Origin: JdFR-22 sp046537735
Lineage (GTDB): Archaea > Halobacteriota > Archaeoglobi > Archaeoglobales > Archaeoglobaceae
DNA: 6,668 nucleotides
Reading direction: 5' to 3'
NCBI GenBank assembly: GCA_046537735.1
Contig: JBKHKH010000108.1
Location: 1 to 6,668, forward strand
The notes under the pieces are model-generated. The model saw only the letters and a list, made by a program, of their open reading frames with translations. It had not been told where the DNA came from and made no database searches. The position numbers and the translations under genes are program-made. Every line of letters begins with the position of its first letter. The stretch's first letter is position 1. Shown here in pieces: positions 5,334 through 6,668 of the stretch.

Positions 5334-6134
5334 ATGAAAATTCTGGGAGTGGACATAGGGGGCACCAAGATCGACCTCGTTCTCTACGATAATAGCAGTA
5401 ATGGATACGAATACCTGGGAAAGTATCCTACTTCTGAAAGACTTGCGGATCTAGGGCGGTATGTAGATGAGGTTGCCATCGAACATGAAGTTGATGCCAT
5501 TGGCGTGAGCATAGCTGCCTGGATCAAAGAAGGGAGACCGTTCTTTTCCCCCAATCTACCTGAAACTCCTCAGTTCTCCAGTTCATTACCCGTATTCTTT
5601 GAAAATGACGCCAACTGTTTTGGTTTGTTCGCTTACGATCATTTAAGACTCCCCCATATATTTGCAGTAACTCTGGGGACCGGCATAGGCAGCGGGATAA
5701 TAACTGACGGGAGATTATACACTGGTAACGGCAAGGCAGGAGAAGTGGGGCACACGGTCATAGACCAGGAAAGACAGTGCACCTGTGGCGGAGTAGGGCA
5801 TCTAGAAGCTTACTTTAGTGGGTGGGCACTGAAAAAAAAGTACGGGAAAGATGTTAAGGAGCTGAAACAGGATGAAGACCACTTTTACTCTCTGCCGGAG
5901 TTCAGGATCTTCTGCAGACAAATAGCCAATGTAGTTACTGTTCTGGATCCCAGTGCAGTAGTTTTTGGGGGAGGGATAGGTGTCCACCTAAACAGGGACA
6001 AGCTAGAGAAAGGAATTTACTCCTTTTTGATGCAACCTTTCACTCCACAGATCGAGATCCTTGAAGACCCACTAGCTGTGGTCAAAGGAGCCTGCATAAT
6101 GGGCTGGAGGAGATTGAAGGAGCAGGAAATTTAG
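5334..6134 (+). CDS. ROK-family sugar kinase (glucokinase-like)
   Basis: A cytoplasmic ATP-dependent kinase of the ROK family, probably phosphorylating glucose or a related (amino)sugar; the exact substrate cannot be read from sequence. Using ATG 5334 the protein has 266 residues, somewhat shorter than typical ROK kinases (about 290-320). It opens MKILGVDIGGTK with the phosphate-1 loop (7-12). It then has the ENDANC catalytic block (90-95, putative base D92), LGTGIGSG phosphate-2 (114-121), GEVGH (136-140) with the likely sugar and zinc ligand H140, the metal motif C149-T-C151-GGVG-H156-LE158 and the adenosine-side VVFGGGIG (209-216). The usual ROK motif is CxCGxxGCxE, but here the third cysteine is His156. 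The upstream TTG at 5313 would add only seven residues from promoter sequence and was rejected. The gene is divergent from the AMMECR1 gene across a 144-bp region. Confidence 0.92.
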   Translation: MKILGVDIGGTKIDLVLYDNSSNGYEYLGKYPTSERLADLGRYVDEVAIEHEVDAIGVSIAAWIKEGRPFFSPNLPETPQFSSSLPVFFENDANCFGLFAYDHLRLPHIFAVTLGTGIGSGIITDGRLYTGNGKAGEVGHTVIDQERQCTCGGVGHLEAYFSGWALKKKYGKDVKELKQDEDHFYSLPEFRIFCRQIANVVTVLDPSAVVFGGGIGVHLNRDKLEKGIYSFLMQPFTPQIEILEDPLAVVKGACIMGWRRLKEQEI

Positions 6135-6212
6135 ATCGATATTTTTGTAAACAATGCCGTCCAAAATTCTTTAACTGTTGAACCTGCTGAAGCTGGGTAA
6201 ACTACCATAAGA

Positions 6213-6222
6213 CATATTAAAT
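6213..6222 (+). promoter_or_regulatory. Possible TATA-like box for tRNA-Val
   Basis: CATATTAAAT is the most TATA-like stretch upstream of the tRNA. It predicts a start near 6243 and a 5' leader of roughly 24 nt for RNase P to remove. The match is loose. Confidence 0.3.
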
Positions 6223-6266
6223 GAAAGGTCGTCGAACACAACAAAAAGTTACGGGGTTGCACCAGA

Positions 6267-6340
6267 GGGCTCGTGGTCTAGCTGGTCATGACATCGCCCT
6301 TACACGGCGGAGGTCGCCGGTTCAAATCCGGCCGAGCCCA
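6267..6340 (+). tRNA. tRNA-Val (anticodon TAC)
   Basis: A 74-nt cloverleaf without intron. The acceptor arms GGGCTCG (6267-6273) and CGAGCCC (6333-6339) pair perfectly, followed by discriminator A at 6340. The D arm contains the GG of the loop (AGCTGGTCAT). The anticodon stem TCGCC/GGCGG, with one G-T pair at its end, holds the loop CTTACAC, so the anticodon is TAC, decoding GUA and probably other GUN valine codons. The T arm is GCCGG-TTCAAAT-CCGGC. The CCA end is not encoded. It lies alone between the ROK kinase and a convergent small gene. Confidence 0.96.
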
Positions 6341-6344
6341 TTTT
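6341..6344 (+). terminator. Short T run after tRNA-Val
   Basis: TTTT directly follows the discriminator base and is followed by pyrimidine-rich sequence, the usual simple termination signal for an archaeal tRNA gene. No hairpin is needed. Confidence 0.35.
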
Positions 6345-6454
6345 CCCCACTCTCCTGGCATTCTCCACTTTTACAGTAATTTTCTGCCTGCAGATCTTCA
6401 TTCTTCGCAGTACCATAACAACGTTTAGAAGTCAAGAATTCGAGGCGTAAAAGT

Positions 6455-6661
6455 TCACTTCCGCAGTTTCCGGTATATGAAGTTCCTCAAAGGACACGAG
6501 CACAAACTGGAATGACCGAAAAGAACTCTAAATTCGCATAGGTGTGGTTCTGAAGGACAGTTTCCTCCACATTCAATATAAGAGTCAGTAACTGTACCTT
6601 TTGGTTCGCAGAGGTCTTTGAATCCTGATCTGTAGCATTTAAAGTCTTTGGCACATTCCAT
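6455..6661 (-). CDS. Small cysteine-rich protein of unknown function, possibly 5'-partial
   Basis: A 68-residue protein with eight cysteines (3, 9, 18, 31, 35, 42, 54, 56) and no signal peptide or membrane segment. It begins MECAKDFKCYRSGFKDLC and ends with CSCPLRNFIYRKL. I recall short uncharacterised prokaryotic proteins with the same plan (an ECxKDFxCYxSGF opening and a CxCPLRxYI end), so it is very likely a real gene, but no function is known to me. The cysteine number and spacing suggest metal binding, either zinc or an iron-sulfur cluster. The ATG is at 6661, seven bases from the window edge. The frame stays open to the edge, so a longer N-terminus cannot be excluded, although GGAA just upstream and the good family fit of MECAKDF favour this start. 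It runs towards the tRNA gene. Confidence 0.75.
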   Translation of the reverse strand: MECAKDFKCYRSGFKDLCEPKGTVTDSYIECGGNCPSEPHLCEFRVLFGHSSLCSCPLRNFIYRKLRK

Positions 6662-6668
6662 ATTTTCC

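Noticed and set aside
1..6668. CRISPR array, insertion sequence, phage or defence system
   Set aside because: No spaced direct repeats, transposase, integrase or defence-type proteins were seen; the window is mostly housekeeping genes.

Overview
The window is archaeal. It encodes an archaeal/eukaryal-type sliding clamp (PCNA), the large subunit of the archaeal primase (PriL), the ribosome-rescue factor Pelota, and a small DUF5371-like protein that I recall mainly from methanogen-related Euryarchaeota. TATA/BRE-like promoters lie so close to several start codons that those transcripts look leaderless, and terminators are plain poly-T runs. Codon use is rich in AGA/AGG arginine and base composition is moderate. 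My best guess is a methanogen- or ANME-related member of the Halobacteriota, but the lineage is inferred from recall, not from a search.

Layout, left to right. (1) 1-456, plus strand: the C-terminal three quarters of aspartate carbamoyltransferase regulatory chain PyrI, including its Cys4 zinc site. Its conserved N-terminal part is not readable in one frame. (2) 457-680: a convergent intergenic region with terminators on both strands and no convincing gene. (3) 681-869, minus: a 62-residue DUF5371/ribbon-helix-helix-like protein whose Shine-Dalgarno lies inside a perfect palindrome. (4) 1092-4497, minus: the core block, transcribed in the order pcn, priL, pelA, tatA. The first three genes are separated by 5 and 2 nt, and tatA has its own promoter. 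(5) 4587-5189, minus: an AMMECR1-domain protein with a perfect palindrome over its start. (6) 5334-6134, plus: a ROK-family sugar kinase, divergent from the AMMECR1 gene. (7) 6267-6340, plus: tRNA-Val(TAC). (8) 6455-6661, minus: a small cysteine-rich protein of unknown function that reaches the window edge.

How the genes work together: pcn and priL supply replication functions (clamp and primer synthesis), and Pelota rescues stalled ribosomes, so the operon links replication with translation quality control. The most unusual item is PriL. Besides the normal four cysteines of the C-terminal [4Fe-4S] domain, its N-terminal half carries an eight-cysteine, ferredoxin-like dicluster segment (residues about 70-112) inserted just before the conserved helical core. 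The other genes are housekeeping or accessory functions with separate promoters.
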